A DNA stretch of 64,000 nucleotides from Polyangiaceae bacterium (lineage in GTDB: Bacteria > Myxococcota_A > Polyangia > Polyangiales > Polyangiaceae), in the NCBI GenBank assembly GCA_016715885.1, contig JADJXL010000001.1:758823-822822 (forward strand). The letters are read 5' to 3'. Positions 1 to 9,813 of the stretch are shown here, one piece after another (positions within the stretch are counted from its first letter, which is position 1; every line of letters starts with the position of its first letter). The notes under the pieces are model-generated. The model saw nothing but the letters and a program-made list of their open reading frames with translations. It ran no database searches and had not been told where the DNA came from. The translations under genes and the position numbers were made by a program.

Positions 1-1
1 G

Positions 2-3000
2 GTCGCGCCGAGTGACGCCGTCGCCGCCGGCGGCAATATCGAAGTCGTCGTCGATCGTTTGAAGCTGGATGGTCGAGACAAACGCCGTCTCGGATCCGCC
101 ATCGAAGAAGCATGGAAACGATCCGACGGCAGTGCTGCGCTTCACGTTGGAAGCTCGAAAGAAGACTCCGAAAAACGGCGGGTCCTCATTCCTCGCTGGC
201 TTGCTTGTCCATCCTGCGCACGTGCATTCGATCCTCCGCGCATCGGCATGTTTTCTTATGAATCCCCGACGGGCGCTTGTCCGTCGTGCCGAGGCTTTGG
301 GCGCACCATCGGAATCGCTTGGGACAAGGTTGTTCCCGACGATTCCAAAACCATCGAAGGTGGTGCAATCCGACCTTGGACCGGATCGAGCACGCAGTGG
401 GAACGCCGAGTTCTCCGCAAATTCTGCGATCGCAAAGAAATCCCCGTGAACGTGCCATGGGCACAACTTTCCGAGACGCAGCGCGCGATGGTGCTCGATG
501 GCGAAGGCAGTTTTCACGGCGGCAAGTATCCAGGGCTCCGAGCTTGGTTCCGCTGGCTCGAAACGCGCACGTACAAGATGCACGTCCGCGTGCTTCTCGC
601 GCGTTATCGGTCGTATGACCTCTGTAAAGCTTGTGATGGAAAACGTTTGTCGCCCGAATCGCTTCGTTATCGCGTAGGGGACCTCGATTTGGCTTCCTGG
701 CACGGACTCGAATTGCGCGACGCCCGCTCCCGCCTCGCAACGCTCTCGACGACGACGGGACAAGGCGAAATCGTTCGCAAAGAGCTCGAACAACGGCTCG
801 CGTACCTCGAACGCGTCGGTCTCGGCTACATCACGCTCGATCGTCAAGCGCGCACTTTGTCGGGCGGTGAAGCACAGCGTGTGACGCTCACCGGCGCGCT
901 TGGCTCGTCTCTAACCGGTGCACTGTTTGTCCTGGATGAACCCACCGTGGGCCTTCATCCAGCCGACATTCCGCCGCTCGTCGATGCCATGCGCGAGCTT
1001 GCTGCTCGCGGCAACGTCGTGATCGTCATCGAGCACGAGCCGCAAATCGTTCGTGCCGCCGATCGCGTCATCGAGCTTGGTCCTGGCGCCGGTAAACAGG
1101 GCGGACGCGTCGTGTTCGACGGTTCGCCGGAGGCCCTGGCCGCGGACACGTCGTCTCCCACGGGGCGAGCGATCTCGCGCGCGCACGTGCCTACATCGTC
1201 GACGCCTCGTGAGAGCACGGCACCACGTGGGGCGATCAGCATCGTTGGCGCACGCGCGAACAACTTGAAAGACCTCACCGTACGTCTTCCGCTCGGGCAG
1301 GTCGTTTGCGTGACAGGTGCCAGCGGTTCGGGGAAAAGCACGCTCGTCGACGACATCCTGTACCGCGCTCTTGCACGAGCACGCGGATACAAGGACATCG
1401 ACACGCCTGGAACGCATCGACGCATCGAAGGTACGAGCAGCCTCAAGGCCGTCACCATCGTCGACCAATCGCCGCTCGGTCGCACGTCACGAGGCAACCC
1501 CGCGACGTACACCAGCGCGTGGAATCGCATTCGGCAACTCTTCGCCGCGTTGCCCGAAGCCAAAGAGCGCGAGCTCACCGCAGGGCACTTCTCCTTCAAC
1601 GTCGCGCTCGGTCGATGCGAGGCATGCGCGGGTGAAGGTGCCGAAACGATCGAGATGCAGTTTTTGGCAGACGTGTCGCTCACATGTCCGGTTTGTCAGG
1701 GCCGACGCTTCCGCGACGAAGTGCTGGAGGTCAAGCTCGACGGCCGCTCCGTCGCCGATGTGCTCGCGTTGTCCATCAACGAAGCGCTCGAGGCTTTCGC
1801 GCGTGAAGCAGCCGTCGTACGAGCGCTCGGGCCGCTCGCTCGGTTGGGTCTTGGCTACCTCGCACTTGGTCAACCGCTGTCGACGTTGTCCGGTGGTGAA
1901 GCGCAGCGTCTGAAGCTAGCTCGGGCGCTCGCCGAATCGTCCGTCGGTACGCTGTTCTTGCTCGACGAACCCAGCGCCGGTTTGCACGCGGAAGAAGTGC
2001 TGTTGGTCAACGATGCCATGCGCGATCTCGTGCGTGGCGGTGGCAGCGTCATCGTCGTCGATCACGACCTCGACGTCATGGCTGCTGCCGATTGGATCGT
2101 CGACCTCGGCCCTGGCGGAGGTGCGGACGGGGGGCGCGTGGTTGCTGAGGGAACGCCTGACCAAATCGCGCAGAGCGACACTCGCACGGGCAAAGCGCTT
2201 GCCGCGCATCTCGAGGGGTCCACGCCATCCTCGCGACGAAGGCGTTCCAAGACAAACGGGAAAACGCATCGAGCAAATGGCGCCTCCTCGCCTCCTACGC
2301 CATCTGCCATCGAAATCGTCAACGCACGCGAGCACAACCTCGTCGAGGTTTCGACGACCATTCCTCACGGCAAGATCGTCGTCGTCACGGGGCCGAGCGG
2401 TTCGGGCAAGAGCACGCTCGCATTCGATGTCGTGTTTGCGGAAGGCCAAAGGCGATTCCTCGAAACGCTCACGCCGTATGCGCGACAGTTTCTCCCGACC
2501 ATGCCCAAGCCCGACGTCGATCGAGTCACGGGCGTGCCACCTGCAATTGCGCTCGAACAACGCACGACGAGATCCGGATCGAACTCCACCGTCGCAACGG
2601 TCACCGAAATTGCGCACTACCTGCGGCTGCTCTACGCCAAAGTTGGAACGCCGCACTGTCCATCGTGCGATGTACCCATCGCATCGCGTCTGCCCGAGGA
2701 CGCGTACCGCAGTCTGCTCGCCACGCGCGGCAATCGTACGCTTCTCGCGCCCGCGGTCGTCGCGCGCAAAGGTACGTACCTCGACGTATTCACCGCTGCC
2801 GCACGAGCTGGCGTCACGATGGCGATCGTCGATGGCAACGTGGCAAGTACGGACAAACCACCCAAGCTCGACAAACGGCGCGAGCACTCGATCGACTTGG
2901 TCATCTTCGAGGGCAAGCTCGCTACGCTCGATCGCGCGACATTCGATCGCGCTCTCGCGTTTGGAAAAGGCTCGCTGAAAGTTCGCCAAGCGAACGGCAA

Positions 3001-4807
3001 CGAAGAGCTCATTTCCACGACGCGCACGTGCCCCACGTGTGGGATAGGCGTTCCTGAAGTCGATCCGCGCTGGTTTTCTTTCAACACCAAACAAGGTCGT
3101 TGCGAAGGTTGTGAAGGAACCGGCGTCGAAGGAGGCACCGCAGACTCGGACGAGCTTGCTACGCAACCTTGTTCGTCCTGCGGAGGCACTCGTCTCGCGC
3201 CCGTTCCGCGCGCCGTTCGTCTCGCAGGCGAGCGGTATCCCGAAGCCACGGCGCGATCGGTAGCTGCGGCTGCTCGCTGGGCAAAGACGCTCCGTTTCAG
3301 CGGAGATCAGGCCCTCATCGCGGATGCTCCTCACCGCGAGCTCGTGCGGCGCCTCGAATTCGTCGAGGAAGTCGGACTCGGTTATCTGACGCTCGATAGG
3401 CGCGCTGCGACGCTTTCTGGTGGCGAAATGCAGCGATTACGTCTCGCCGCGCAGCTTGGGAGTGGCCTCACGGGTGCACTGTACGTTCTCGACGAACCCA
3501 CGATCGGCTTGCACCCACGCGATACGCATCGCTTGCTCGGCAACCTCCGCAAGCTCGTTGGCATGGGCAGCACCGTGCTCATGGTCGAACACGACACGGA
3601 CACCATTCGCGAAGCCGATCACCTCATCGATCTCGGTCCATTCGGCGGAAGGTTTGGCGGGAGAATCGTTGCAGAAGGGCCACCTTCCGTGGTGCTTCGT
3701 GATCCCGTTTCACCCACGGCACGCGCGCTTGCGCATGAGCGCGACCTGGCATCCGCGCGTGCGCGTTTGCCAGGCGCAGACGAATACATCGAGATCGAGG
3801 GCGTACGTGCGCACAACCTTCGTATTGACAAACTCCGTATCCCGCTTGGTCGCATGACCGTCGTCGCCGGCGTTTCCGGATCCGGCAAGAGCACGCTCAT
3901 CAGGCAGGTTCTTTACCCAGCCGTTCGTCGAGCTCTCGGCCTGGTCGCGCCCGATCCTGGACGTCACGATGCGCTACGCGTTCCGTCGTCGCTCGTGCGT
4001 GCCGTCGCCGTCGATCAATCGCCGATCGGCCGTACCCCGCGATCCATTCCGGCCACGTTCCTCGGCCTTTGGGACGCCATTCGTAAGCTCTTCGCGGCCA
4101 CTCCCGATGCGAAAACGCGCGGTTACGGTCCGGCGCGCTTCTCCTTCAACACGTCCGCTGGAGGCCGCTGTTCGACCTGCGAAGGTCAAGGCGTGATCTC
4201 TCACGAGATGTCTTTTTTGCCCGATGTCGTCACGACGTGCGAAGCATGTGGAGGTACTCGATTCGAGCCTGCAACGCTCGACGTGCGGTACCTCGGCGTC
4301 TCCATCGGTGACATCTTGAATCGCACGGCAGAAGCGGCTGCGGAGCTGTTCTCTGCACACCCCAAGATTCGCGAACCTCTCACGACGATGTGCGATCTCG
4401 GCATTGGTTACCTCAGGCTCGGTCAAGGCTCGCACACGCTGTCGGGTGGTGAGGCGCAGCGTCTCAAGCTTGCCGAGGAACTTTGTTCGTCCGCGCGGAG
4501 CAAGCCGACGTTGTACGTTCTCGACGAACCCACCACGGGCCTGCATCTGTCGGACGTGAAGCGCCTCGTCACGGTGCTCGATCGTCTCGTGCAGCGAGGT
4601 CACTCGCTCGTGGTCATCGAGCATCATCCTGCGGTCATTGCGGCAGCAGATCACGTCGTCGAGCTTGGTCCCGAAGGCGGCGAAGCTGGAGGCAAAGTGG
4701 TTGCCGAAGGAGCACCCGAGGCCATTGCGCGGCGCGCGACCGCAACTGGACGCGTGCTCCGTGCACTGTTCGATCGTCCAGTCGTGAACGAGCTCGTGGA
4801 GGCATGA
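2..4807 (+). CDS. uvrA: Double-length (dimeric) UvrA excinuclease subunit A, 5' end outside window
   Basis: UvrA is the damage-recognition ATPase of nucleotide excision repair, working with UvrB and UvrC. The frame is open from base 2, and its first residues match the interior of UvrA just before the first zinc module, so roughly 230 residues lie upstream; the TTG at 59 is not a true start. Two UvrA copies are fused head to tail. Copy one has zinc Cys pairs (CPSC twice, about nt 206-290), signature LSGGEAQR (~859), Walker B VLDEPTVGLHP (~928), Walker A GASGSGKST (~1317), then LSGGEAQR (~1890) and LLDEPSAGLHA (~1960). A basic linker at about nt 2215-2310 leads to copy two: GPSGSGKST (~2392), LSGGEMQR (~3415), VLDEPTIGLHP (~3487), GVSGSGKST (~3868), LSGGEAQR (~4440), VLDEPTTGLHL (~4516). 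Normal UvrA is about 950 residues. The stop overlaps the next start (ATGA). Confidence 0.95.
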   Translation, partial: VAPSDAVAAGGNIEVVVDRLKLDGRDKRRLGSAIEEAWKRSDGSAALHVGSSKEDSEKRRVLIPRWLACPSCARAFDPPRIGMFSYESPTGACPSCRGFGRTIGIAWDKVVPDDSKTIEGGAIRPWTGSSTQWERRVLRKFCDRKEIPVNVPWAQLSETQRAMVLDGEGSFHGGKYPGLRAWFRWLETRTYKMHVRVLLARYRSYDLCKACDGKRLSPESLRYRVGDLDLASWHGLELRDARSRLATLSTTTGQGEIVRKELEQRLAYLERVGLGYITLDRQARTLSGGEAQRVTLTGALGSSLTGALFVLDEPTVGLHPADIPPLVDAMRELAARGNVVIVIEHEPQIVRAADRVIELGPGAGKQGGRVVFDGSPEALAADTSSPTGRAISRAHVPTSSTPRESTAPRGAISIVGARANNLKDLTVRLPLGQVVCVTGASGSGKSTLVDDILYRALARARGYKDIDTPGTHRRIEGTSSLKAVTIVDQSPLGRTSRGNPATYTSAWNRIRQLFAALPEAKERELTAGHFSFNVALGRCEACAGEGAETIEMQFLADVSLTCPVCQGRRFRDEVLEVKLDGRSVADVLALSINEALEAFAREAAVVRALGPLARLGLGYLALGQPLSTLSGGEAQRLKLARALAESSVGTLFLLDEPSAGLHAEEVLLVNDAMRDLVRGGGSVIVVDHDLDVMAAADWIVDLGPGGGADGGRVVAEGTPDQIAQSDTRTGKALAAHLEGSTPSSRRRRSKTNGKTHRANGASSPPTPSAIEIVNAREHNLVEVSTTIPHGKIVVVTGPSGSGKSTLAFDVVFAEGQRRFLETLTPYARQFLPTMPKPDVDRVTGVPPAIALEQRTTRSGSNSTVATVTEIAHYLRLLYAKVGTPHCPSCDVPIASRLPEDAYRSLLATRGNRTLLAPAVVARKGTYLDVFTAAARAGVTMAIVDGNVASTDKPPKLDKRREHSIDLVIFEGKLATLDRATFDRALAFGKGSLKVRQANGNEELISTTRTCPTCGIGVPEVDPRWFSFNTKQGRCEGCEGTGVEGGTADSDELATQPCSSCGGTRLAPVPRAVRLAGERYPEATARSVAAAARWAKTLRFSGDQALIADAPHRELVRRLEFVEEVGLGYLTLDRRAATLSGGEMQRLRLAAQLGSGLTGALYVLDEPTIGLHPRDTHRLLGNLRKLVGMGSTVLMVEHDTDTIREADHLIDLGPFGGRFGGRIVAEGPPSVVLRDPVSPTARALAHERDLASARARLPGADEYIEIEGVRAHNLRIDKLRIPLGRMTVVAGVSGSGKSTLIRQVLYPAVRRALGLVAPDPGRHDALRVPSSLVRAVAVDQSPIGRTPRSIPATFLGLWDAIRKLFAATPDAKTRGYGPARFSFNTSAGGRCSTCEGQGVISHEMSFLPDVVTTCEACGGTRFEPATLDVRYLGVSIGDILNRTAEAAAELFSAHPKIREPLTTMCDLGIGYLRLGQGSHTLSGGEAQRLKLAEELCSSARSKPTLYVLDEPTTGLHLSDVKRLVTVLDRLVQRGHSLVVIEHHPAVIAAADHVVELGPEGGEAGGKVVAEGAPEAIARRATATGRVLRALFDRPVVNELVEA

Positions 4808-6441
4808 CGCCCGTGGCAGACGTCTTCACCGTCGGGGCGCTTGCCCTTGCGGCCGAAGGCGCCAATGCCGTCGGAGCCGTACGGATCACGCTCTTCGAAC
4901 GCGACATGGAAATCGAGCTCGTTCGCGCCGCTCGATTCGAACGCGGGTTCGTCATGGCCAGCGTTGTCGAAGCGGCGCCCATGCGAGTGCCGTACGCCGC
5001 CGTTCGCGGACTCGTGCGCCGCGGCCGTGCTCTGTGTCTCGCGCTCGACCCGCAACTCGCAACGCCGCACACGCGGTTCACGCTGGCGCACTTCACGCTC
5101 GACCCGCGCGATGCGCTCGCTCGTGCCTACGTTGCACGCCAGCGCGCGGCCCTGTTTGTCGCCGCCATGCCACTGCTACTCGGATCGCTCGTGGCTGTCG
5201 CTGCGCCGCCGTCGCTCGTGAGTGGCGCCGTGGGGCGTTTGTCCGCGGCAGCCGTTGTCGCAATCGTGTCGTGGTTTGTCATGCGAGAACTCTTTCAAGC
5301 GGCAACCTGGGGCGGAGCGGCTTCCGATCGTTTGTCCGATGCCTTCGAGCGTGCGTTGTGCCTCCGCCTCGGACTCGAACCGACTGCGCCCGCGCCGGCA
5401 GCCAACCTCCCGCTGCTCGCTGAAGACCCGGATCCAGCGAGCCCGTCGCGCCACACTCCTCCGTGGATGCGACCGGTGTTTGCAGTTCTTGCCGTGGCAG
5501 CTTTCGTTGTCGCGAGCGTGGCGTTTTTCCGGAAGTACTCTGCGCCGCCGGATCCCTCTGAACGGATCACCATCAAGGAACCTGCAGCTCGCATCTCGTC
5601 CGTGTGGAGCGCCGCGCCGGTCGAGGCGATTGTCCCTCCGAAACCACGTTTGCCCCGGTGCGTTTGTCCTCGTCCGAGCTCGCCTCTGTGGAACGACGGC
5701 ATCTTGGCGCTCGAAGTGCTGTTCGCAGCGCGGCCAGATGACGGATCGGGCGTGGTCGTACCGATGCCGGACAAGAGAAACCGCCCCCGTTACGACTTCG
5801 ATGTATCCGTGGTGAACAACGCCAGCACGCCGCTGCCCGAAGTCACCGTGCTGCTGACGTTTGCGCGGCGTGACGAAGCCGGCACGCGGGTCGGCGCAAC
5901 CGATCGCGGTCTCTACTTCGCCGGCCCGCTTTTGCCCGGTCGAGCCGTGAAGTGGCACGTGGTCGCTCCCGGGACGGAGATGCGTGTCGAGCCATCCGTC
6001 GTCGGCATGCTCGACGCCGATCGAGCGCCGGCATCGGCGGATGCTTTCTTCGAGCTGTCACGGGCAAGGCTGCGCACCGTACGCATGCATGCCGCCAAGA
6101 TGCTCGCGTATCACCGTGACAAACGGGTGCACGATGTGCTCGCGGCGCTCGGACCTCCGAAACCTGGTGAAGAACGCCTACTTGCGCGCATCGCTCGCGT
6201 TTCGCGTGACGTGTTCGCCTGCGACATCAAGAGCGTCGAAGCATCGTTCGAGGTTTGTCTCGTCAATACGACGTTGAAACCGGCACGCGTCGCTGCTGTG
6301 TCACCACTCGGAGCGGACGACGCGGTAGCCGGACGGCATGCCTTGGATGTCGAAGTTCCCGTGCACGATGGAGTGCGCGTTCGTTTGTCCGCAACGATGC
6401 AGCCGCTGCCGCAAGAGATGGACCTCGAACTCGTGAAGTAG
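4804..6441 (+). CDS. Multi-pass membrane protein of unknown function, coupled to uvrA
   Basis: The family is not recognised. The start is the ATG at 4804, whose ATGA overlaps the uvrA stop and suggests translational coupling; the frame is open further upstream, but only over uvrA. The 545-residue product has a soluble N-terminal part of about 115 residues, two closely spaced hydrophobic segments (~117-139 and ~145-163), a linker, a third (~224-243), and a C-terminal domain of about 300 residues. A CVCP-type Cys pair sits just after residue 290. The C-terminal part looks beta-rich and is probably outside the cytoplasm. The coupling to a DNA-repair ATPase is unexplained and may reflect shared transcription only. 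Confidence 0.75.
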   Translation: MTPVADVFTVGALALAAEGANAVGAVRITLFERDMEIELVRAARFERGFVMASVVEAAPMRVPYAAVRGLVRRGRALCLALDPQLATPHTRFTLAHFTLDPRDALARAYVARQRAALFVAAMPLLLGSLVAVAAPPSLVSGAVGRLSAAAVVAIVSWFVMRELFQAATWGGAASDRLSDAFERALCLRLGLEPTAPAPAANLPLLAEDPDPASPSRHTPPWMRPVFAVLAVAAFVVASVAFFRKYSAPPDPSERITIKEPAARISSVWSAAPVEAIVPPKPRLPRCVCPRPSSPLWNDGILALEVLFAARPDDGSGVVVPMPDKRNRPRYDFDVSVVNNASTPLPEVTVLLTFARRDEAGTRVGATDRGLYFAGPLLPGRAVKWHVVAPGTEMRVEPSVVGMLDADRAPASADAFFELSRARLRTVRMHAAKMLAYHRDKRVHDVLAALGPPKPGEERLLARIARVSRDVFACDIKSVEASFEVCLVNTTLKPARVAAVSPLGADDAVAGRHALDVEVPVHDGVRVRLSATMQPLPQEMDLELVK

Positions 6442-6456
6442 CCGCGAGGGATTGCG

Positions 6457-7317
6457 TCACGATGTGGCGCGAGCGCGTTTACCCACGATGAACGCGAAGC
6501 TCATCGAGTCTTCGCACTGCGCAACGCTTACGAGCCCTCGGGAATGCCACGCCACCAGGTACTCGCCCGGATCGACGAGCGTCGCCGCGATTTTCGCCCG
6601 CGCGCTGTACTTGTTGCAGACGTCGAGCGCCGAAAATGCCCATCGACCAAGCGCCATCGTGTCGCGCAGCTTGAAGTACGAGCCGGGTGACCGATAAAGC
6701 GGCACGGGTGCCCCATCTCCCGGCGGACGAGCATAAGCGAGCGCGTAGACGCCCGATCGCAAGAGGCCCTCGAAGTCCACGCGAGCGCGGCTCGCAAGAT
6801 CCGGATGGCAGACGCTTCCAGCGCCAATCAGCAACTCCGCCGCTTCGAACGTGAACTTCGCGTCGTACCCCTGATGCTTGTGAGGCACCCACAGCGGCGG
6901 CTCGGCCGGCGGCGCTTGCGCAAGCAGAACGAGCGCCTCAGCGGTGTGTTGGTAGACGACCTCGCGCAGGCCATCGAACGACACGATGCCGCTGTCGATG
7001 AGGGCCTTGACGACCGGAACCGAGTCTTTCTTGCAGCGCTTGTATACGTCCTCGACGCGCCGTGATTCCGGCGGCTCGTCGGCATATGCGCGAATGAGCT
7101 CTCCGAGCCGACGCTCCATGCCCGCAGCGGCGGCCCAGCAAACCCGCCCGTTTTCGAGCAGAAGCGTACCTTGCACGGGGTTTTTGAACACGAGCCCACC
7201 CGTTGCGTTGTCCGGCAGCGCCTCGATCTCTTCCAAAAGAGACATGAGCGCCGCCGGATAGCCGCTCGAAGCAGCCGGGTCGGGCGCGAAGCGCATGCTT
7301 GCAGCAGAGCTCTGCAT
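6457..7317 (-). CDS. DUF4388/PATAN-like protein
   Basis: A 286-residue cytoplasmic protein without a signal peptide or membrane span. The N-terminal stretch, with a hydrophobic strand pattern around 'GGLVFKNPVQGTLLLENGRV' (residues ~40-60), resembles the DUF4388/PatA N-terminal (PATAN) domain found in myxobacterial and cyanobacterial two-component and gliding regulators; this is a resemblance seen by eye, not a firm assignment. The middle and C-terminal parts are not recognised. It converges on the preceding membrane-protein gene with 15 bp between stops. The start at 7317 is uncertain; the Met eight codons downstream is equally possible. Confidence 0.65.
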   Translation of the reverse strand: MQSSAASMRFAPDPAASSGYPAALMSLLEEIEALPDNATGGLVFKNPVQGTLLLENGRVCWAAAAGMERRLGELIRAYADEPPESRRVEDVYKRCKKDSVPVVKALIDSGIVSFDGLREVVYQHTAEALVLLAQAPPAEPPLWVPHKHQGYDAKFTFEAAELLIGAGSVCHPDLASRARVDFEGLLRSGVYALAYARPPGDGAPVPLYRSPGSYFKLRDTMALGRWAFSALDVCNKYSARAKIAATLVDPGEYLVAWHSRGLVSVAQCEDSMSFAFIVGKRARATS

Positions 7318-7538
7318 CGGTCGATCTTTCGCTCGTGTCCGCGGAGTTTACCGCAGACCGGCCCGTTTATATCTCCAACTGCATCGGAACGCGAGCATTC
7401 GCGGGTTTGTCGTAAGGCCGTGCACCAGAGCACACGTTACGAAACTTCCGCCGACATCACGCGAAGTTCGGAAGTAAACATTCGCATGAGATTGAATCGA
7501 GCTATTTTGGCTGATCGAGAATTCGCGGAGGTATTCGT

Positions 7539-8087
7539 ATGAGCTTCAAAAAGTTTTTGGCACTCCTTGCGGCCATCGTTTTCCTGGGCGTCAGCGCTTT
7601 CGCGCAGGCGACGACGATGCTTTTCCTCACGCGCGAGGAGCTCACGCTTCGTTCGGACATCGTCGCGCGCGTTCGCGTAGGGAAAGCGGCCGTGTCCGAA
7701 TCGGACGATGGGCGCATGATCGTCACGCGCACCGAGCTCGTCGTCACCAAGCTGCTGAAGGGCAAAGTGCAAGGTCCGATCGTGGTGCAGCAATTCGGGG
7801 GAACGTTCAGGGGTAAAACCCAAAAGGTCGTGGGTGATGGTCAATTGCGCCCGGGCGAAGACGCGGTGGTATTTTTGCGACGTGACGATAAAGGAAAAAC
7901 CTATCTCACGGGGTTGGCACTGTCCGTTTACCACATCGACGACAAAGGAATGGCTCGGCGTTACGTCGACGATATGGTTTTCATGAAATACGAGGACGGC
8001 AAGGTCAAGCGAATGGCGCATGTCGAATTGCCCGAGCCGGTCGAATCGCTCATGACGGACATCGTGCGGTTTGCAGGAGGCAAGTAA
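7539..8087 (+). CDS. Secreted protein of unknown function paired with a metalloprotease
   Basis: A 182-residue protein with a clear Sec signal peptide (hydrophobic residues 6-20, likely cleavage after AFA at about residue 22). The start is well placed: GGAGG sits 7-11 bases upstream of the ATG. The mature part is a compact beta-rich domain with Lys- and Asp-rich turns and no Cys. Its stop lies one base before the start of the following matrixin-like protease, so the two are almost certainly co-transcribed. By position it could be a chaperone, inhibitor or substrate-binding partner of that protease; nothing in the sequence settles this. Confidence 0.8.
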   Translation: MSFKKFLALLAAIVFLGVSAFAQATTMLFLTREELTLRSDIVARVRVGKAAVSESDDGRMIVTRTELVVTKLLKGKVQGPIVVQQFGGTFRGKTQKVVGDGQLRPGEDAVVFLRRDDKGKTYLTGLALSVYHIDDKGMARRYVDDMVFMKYEDGKVKRMAHVELPEPVESLMTDIVRFAGGK

Positions 8088-8088
8088 A

Positions 8089-9237
8089 ATGAAAAAGCCT
8101 CGAATCGCAGCCGCACTTGCTGCCGTCGTTTCGATTCTCGGGACGAGCGCAGAATCGAATGCGTGGACGGGTTTGGAAGGGCCGCCGTATCCTTTCTGGG
8201 GGGCCATTCCCGTGAAGTATTACGTGAACAAGGCCAGCTTTCCGCCGAATATCGCGGCGACCGCGGAAAAACGACTCGTGGACGGGTTCGCCTCATGGGC
8301 CGCACCCGATTGCACGTATTTCGACACGGAGCTCTTGGGAGACTTGCCCGGCAGTACGTACGACATCAATGATGGCAAAAATGTGCTGCTATGGATAAAC
8401 AAGCCCGACACTTGGCCAGGTGAGCTCGGCCCCGTCGATAACGTCATTGGCGTCACGTTGCCCGTCTGGTCCAACGACGGCATGGGCAATTCATTGATTT
8501 TCGATGCCGACATCGTCTTCAACAACGTGGGATTCTGCTGGTTCGATTTCAATCCTGCAATGCCTGGGTCTACGTGCTCTGGAGGCAGTCCGGTCGACAC
8601 GCAATCCATTGCTACGCACGAGCAAGGCCATTTCTTGGGCCTCGGGCATACCAGTTCTCCTGGCGCGACGATGGAGCCCGCCTACGTGGGCGGCAATGAT
8701 ATTGCCAGCATCGAGCAAGACGACATCAATGGCGTGTGCGCGCTTTACCCCATTGGAGGCACCACGGTTTCTGCTGCTGCGGGGGGCGTGAGTTGCGATC
8801 CTTGTCGAATCAGCGCAGCCAACAATGAATGCTCGATGCAAACGAAAGCCTGCACCGGACAGTGCCTCGGGCTCTACAACTGCATCATCGCTTGTCCAAC
8901 GTCCGACGCCAATGCGTACGACGCGTGCGCCACGCAATGCTCCGAGCAATTCAAAGACGGAATCATGCCGTACACGGCCTACGCGAATTGCATCTGCAAC
9001 ATCTGCGCTGAGCCTTGCGTCACGCAATGCGGAGGAGGTGGCCCCGCCGGCGCCGGCGGCAACAACCCCAGCGGCGGATGGGGCGACGGAGGCGAGGGCG
9101 GTGCCGGCGGAGGACCGAATCTCACCGATGGCGGCGGGTGCGGATGCACCGTCATCGGCAGCGACGAACATCTCGGCACCGTCGCCGCCCTTGGTCTCGT
9201 CATCGCGGCGCTCAGCAGACGGCGCCGCAGTTCCTGA
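8089..9237 (+). CDS. Matrixin-type zinc metalloprotease with MYXO-CTERM sorting tag
   Basis: A metzincin protease exported to the surface. The start is ATG 8089, preceded by AGGAGG; an upstream TTG at 8071 lies inside the previous gene. After a signal peptide (residues 1-25), the catalytic zinc motif HEQGHFLGLGH gives H177, E178, H181 and H187, followed by a Met-turn (M195 in GATMEP), as in matrixins (M10 family). A Cys-rich region (~230-305) follows, then a Gly-rich spacer. The C-terminus is a MYXO-CTERM tag: a Cys in GGGCGC, a short hydrophobic span and a final Arg cluster (SRRRRSS). In Myxococcota this tag is known to direct processing and surface anchoring. The gene ends exactly where the convergent lipoprotein gene ends. 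Confidence 0.93.
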   Translation: MKKPRIAAALAAVVSILGTSAESNAWTGLEGPPYPFWGAIPVKYYVNKASFPPNIAATAEKRLVDGFASWAAPDCTYFDTELLGDLPGSTYDINDGKNVLLWINKPDTWPGELGPVDNVIGVTLPVWSNDGMGNSLIFDADIVFNNVGFCWFDFNPAMPGSTCSGGSPVDTQSIATHEQGHFLGLGHTSSPGATMEPAYVGGNDIASIEQDDINGVCALYPIGGTTVSAAAGGVSCDPCRISAANNECSMQTKACTGQCLGLYNCIIACPTSDANAYDACATQCSEQFKDGIMPYTAYANCICNICAEPCVTQCGGGGPAGAGGNNPSGGWGDGGEGGAGGGPNLTDGGGCGCTVIGSDEHLGTVAALGLVIAALSRRRRSS

Positions 9238-9636
9238 TCACTCGAGCTGCGGGTTGCCACCCAGCATGTTCGAATACTCCGATGCCGCGTCTCCTCGAAT
9301 GCAGCGCACTCGGTACGTGTACGTCTGATCCTCGTTCGCGTCTTCATCGACGTAATCCGTATCGGTACCCAGCGCCGTGAATGCGGGAATGAACGTCATT
9401 GCATCGGTTCGACGTTCACCGTCGATCGAGTCACACGTCGAAGGAAGGCTCCACCGTACGCGCAACACTTTCGCCATCGGGATGACGGCTTCCAGGATCG
9501 GAGCTTCGAGAGCACCAGTGTGAACCTGATTCGATCCGCCGCCGCCTGCGTACGTGGCCGGTTCCGTTTCTACTTCGCTCCCACACCCTGCGATTGCCAA
9601 GACAAACCCTATCGTCACGACCATGCTCGTTCGCAT
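9238..9636 (-). CDS. Small lipoprotein with fibronectin-III-like domain
   Basis: A 132-residue lipoprotein with lipobox LAIAGC near residue 16, followed by a single domain of about 90 residues. That domain's pattern (buried Trp in RVRWSLP, and TYTYRVRC near the end) resembles a fibronectin type III fold. The start ATG at 9636 is chosen because AGGAGG lies just upstream (9642-9647 region); a longer frame to 9690 lacks a ribosome site and would bury the signal peptide. It is convergent with the protease gene with no gap. Function unknown; probably an outer-membrane or periplasmic binding module. Confidence 0.75.
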   Translation of the reverse strand: MRTSMVVTIGFVLAIAGCGSEVETEPATYAGGGGSNQVHTGALEAPILEAVIPMAKVLRVRWSLPSTCDSIDGERRTDAMTFIPAFTALGTDTDYVDEDANEDQTYTYRVRCIRGDAASEYSNMLGGNPQLE

Positions 9637-9813
9637 CTTCGACCTCCTCACGCTGGCCCTGCGACCAGACTCTGCCGCAAGCAAATCCACTCTGCGTCCA
9701 AGCGTAACGTCGTCGGCGCGCCGTCACGCAGGCGTCATGCCGTCGTCAGGTCGGGCGTGATCTCGCGCTCGTGCTGCGAGCAGATGCTCCAATGCCGCGG
9801 TACACTGCGCCGC

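Noticed and set aside
1916..3334. 472-codon open frame opposite uvrA
   Set aside because: Antisense shadow of a strongly conserved UvrA; composition is Arg-rich, typical of shadow frames.
4483..4803. N-terminal extension of the membrane protein into uvrA
   Set aside because: Arg-rich sequence antiparallel in character to real protein; the ATGA overlap start at 4804 is much better.
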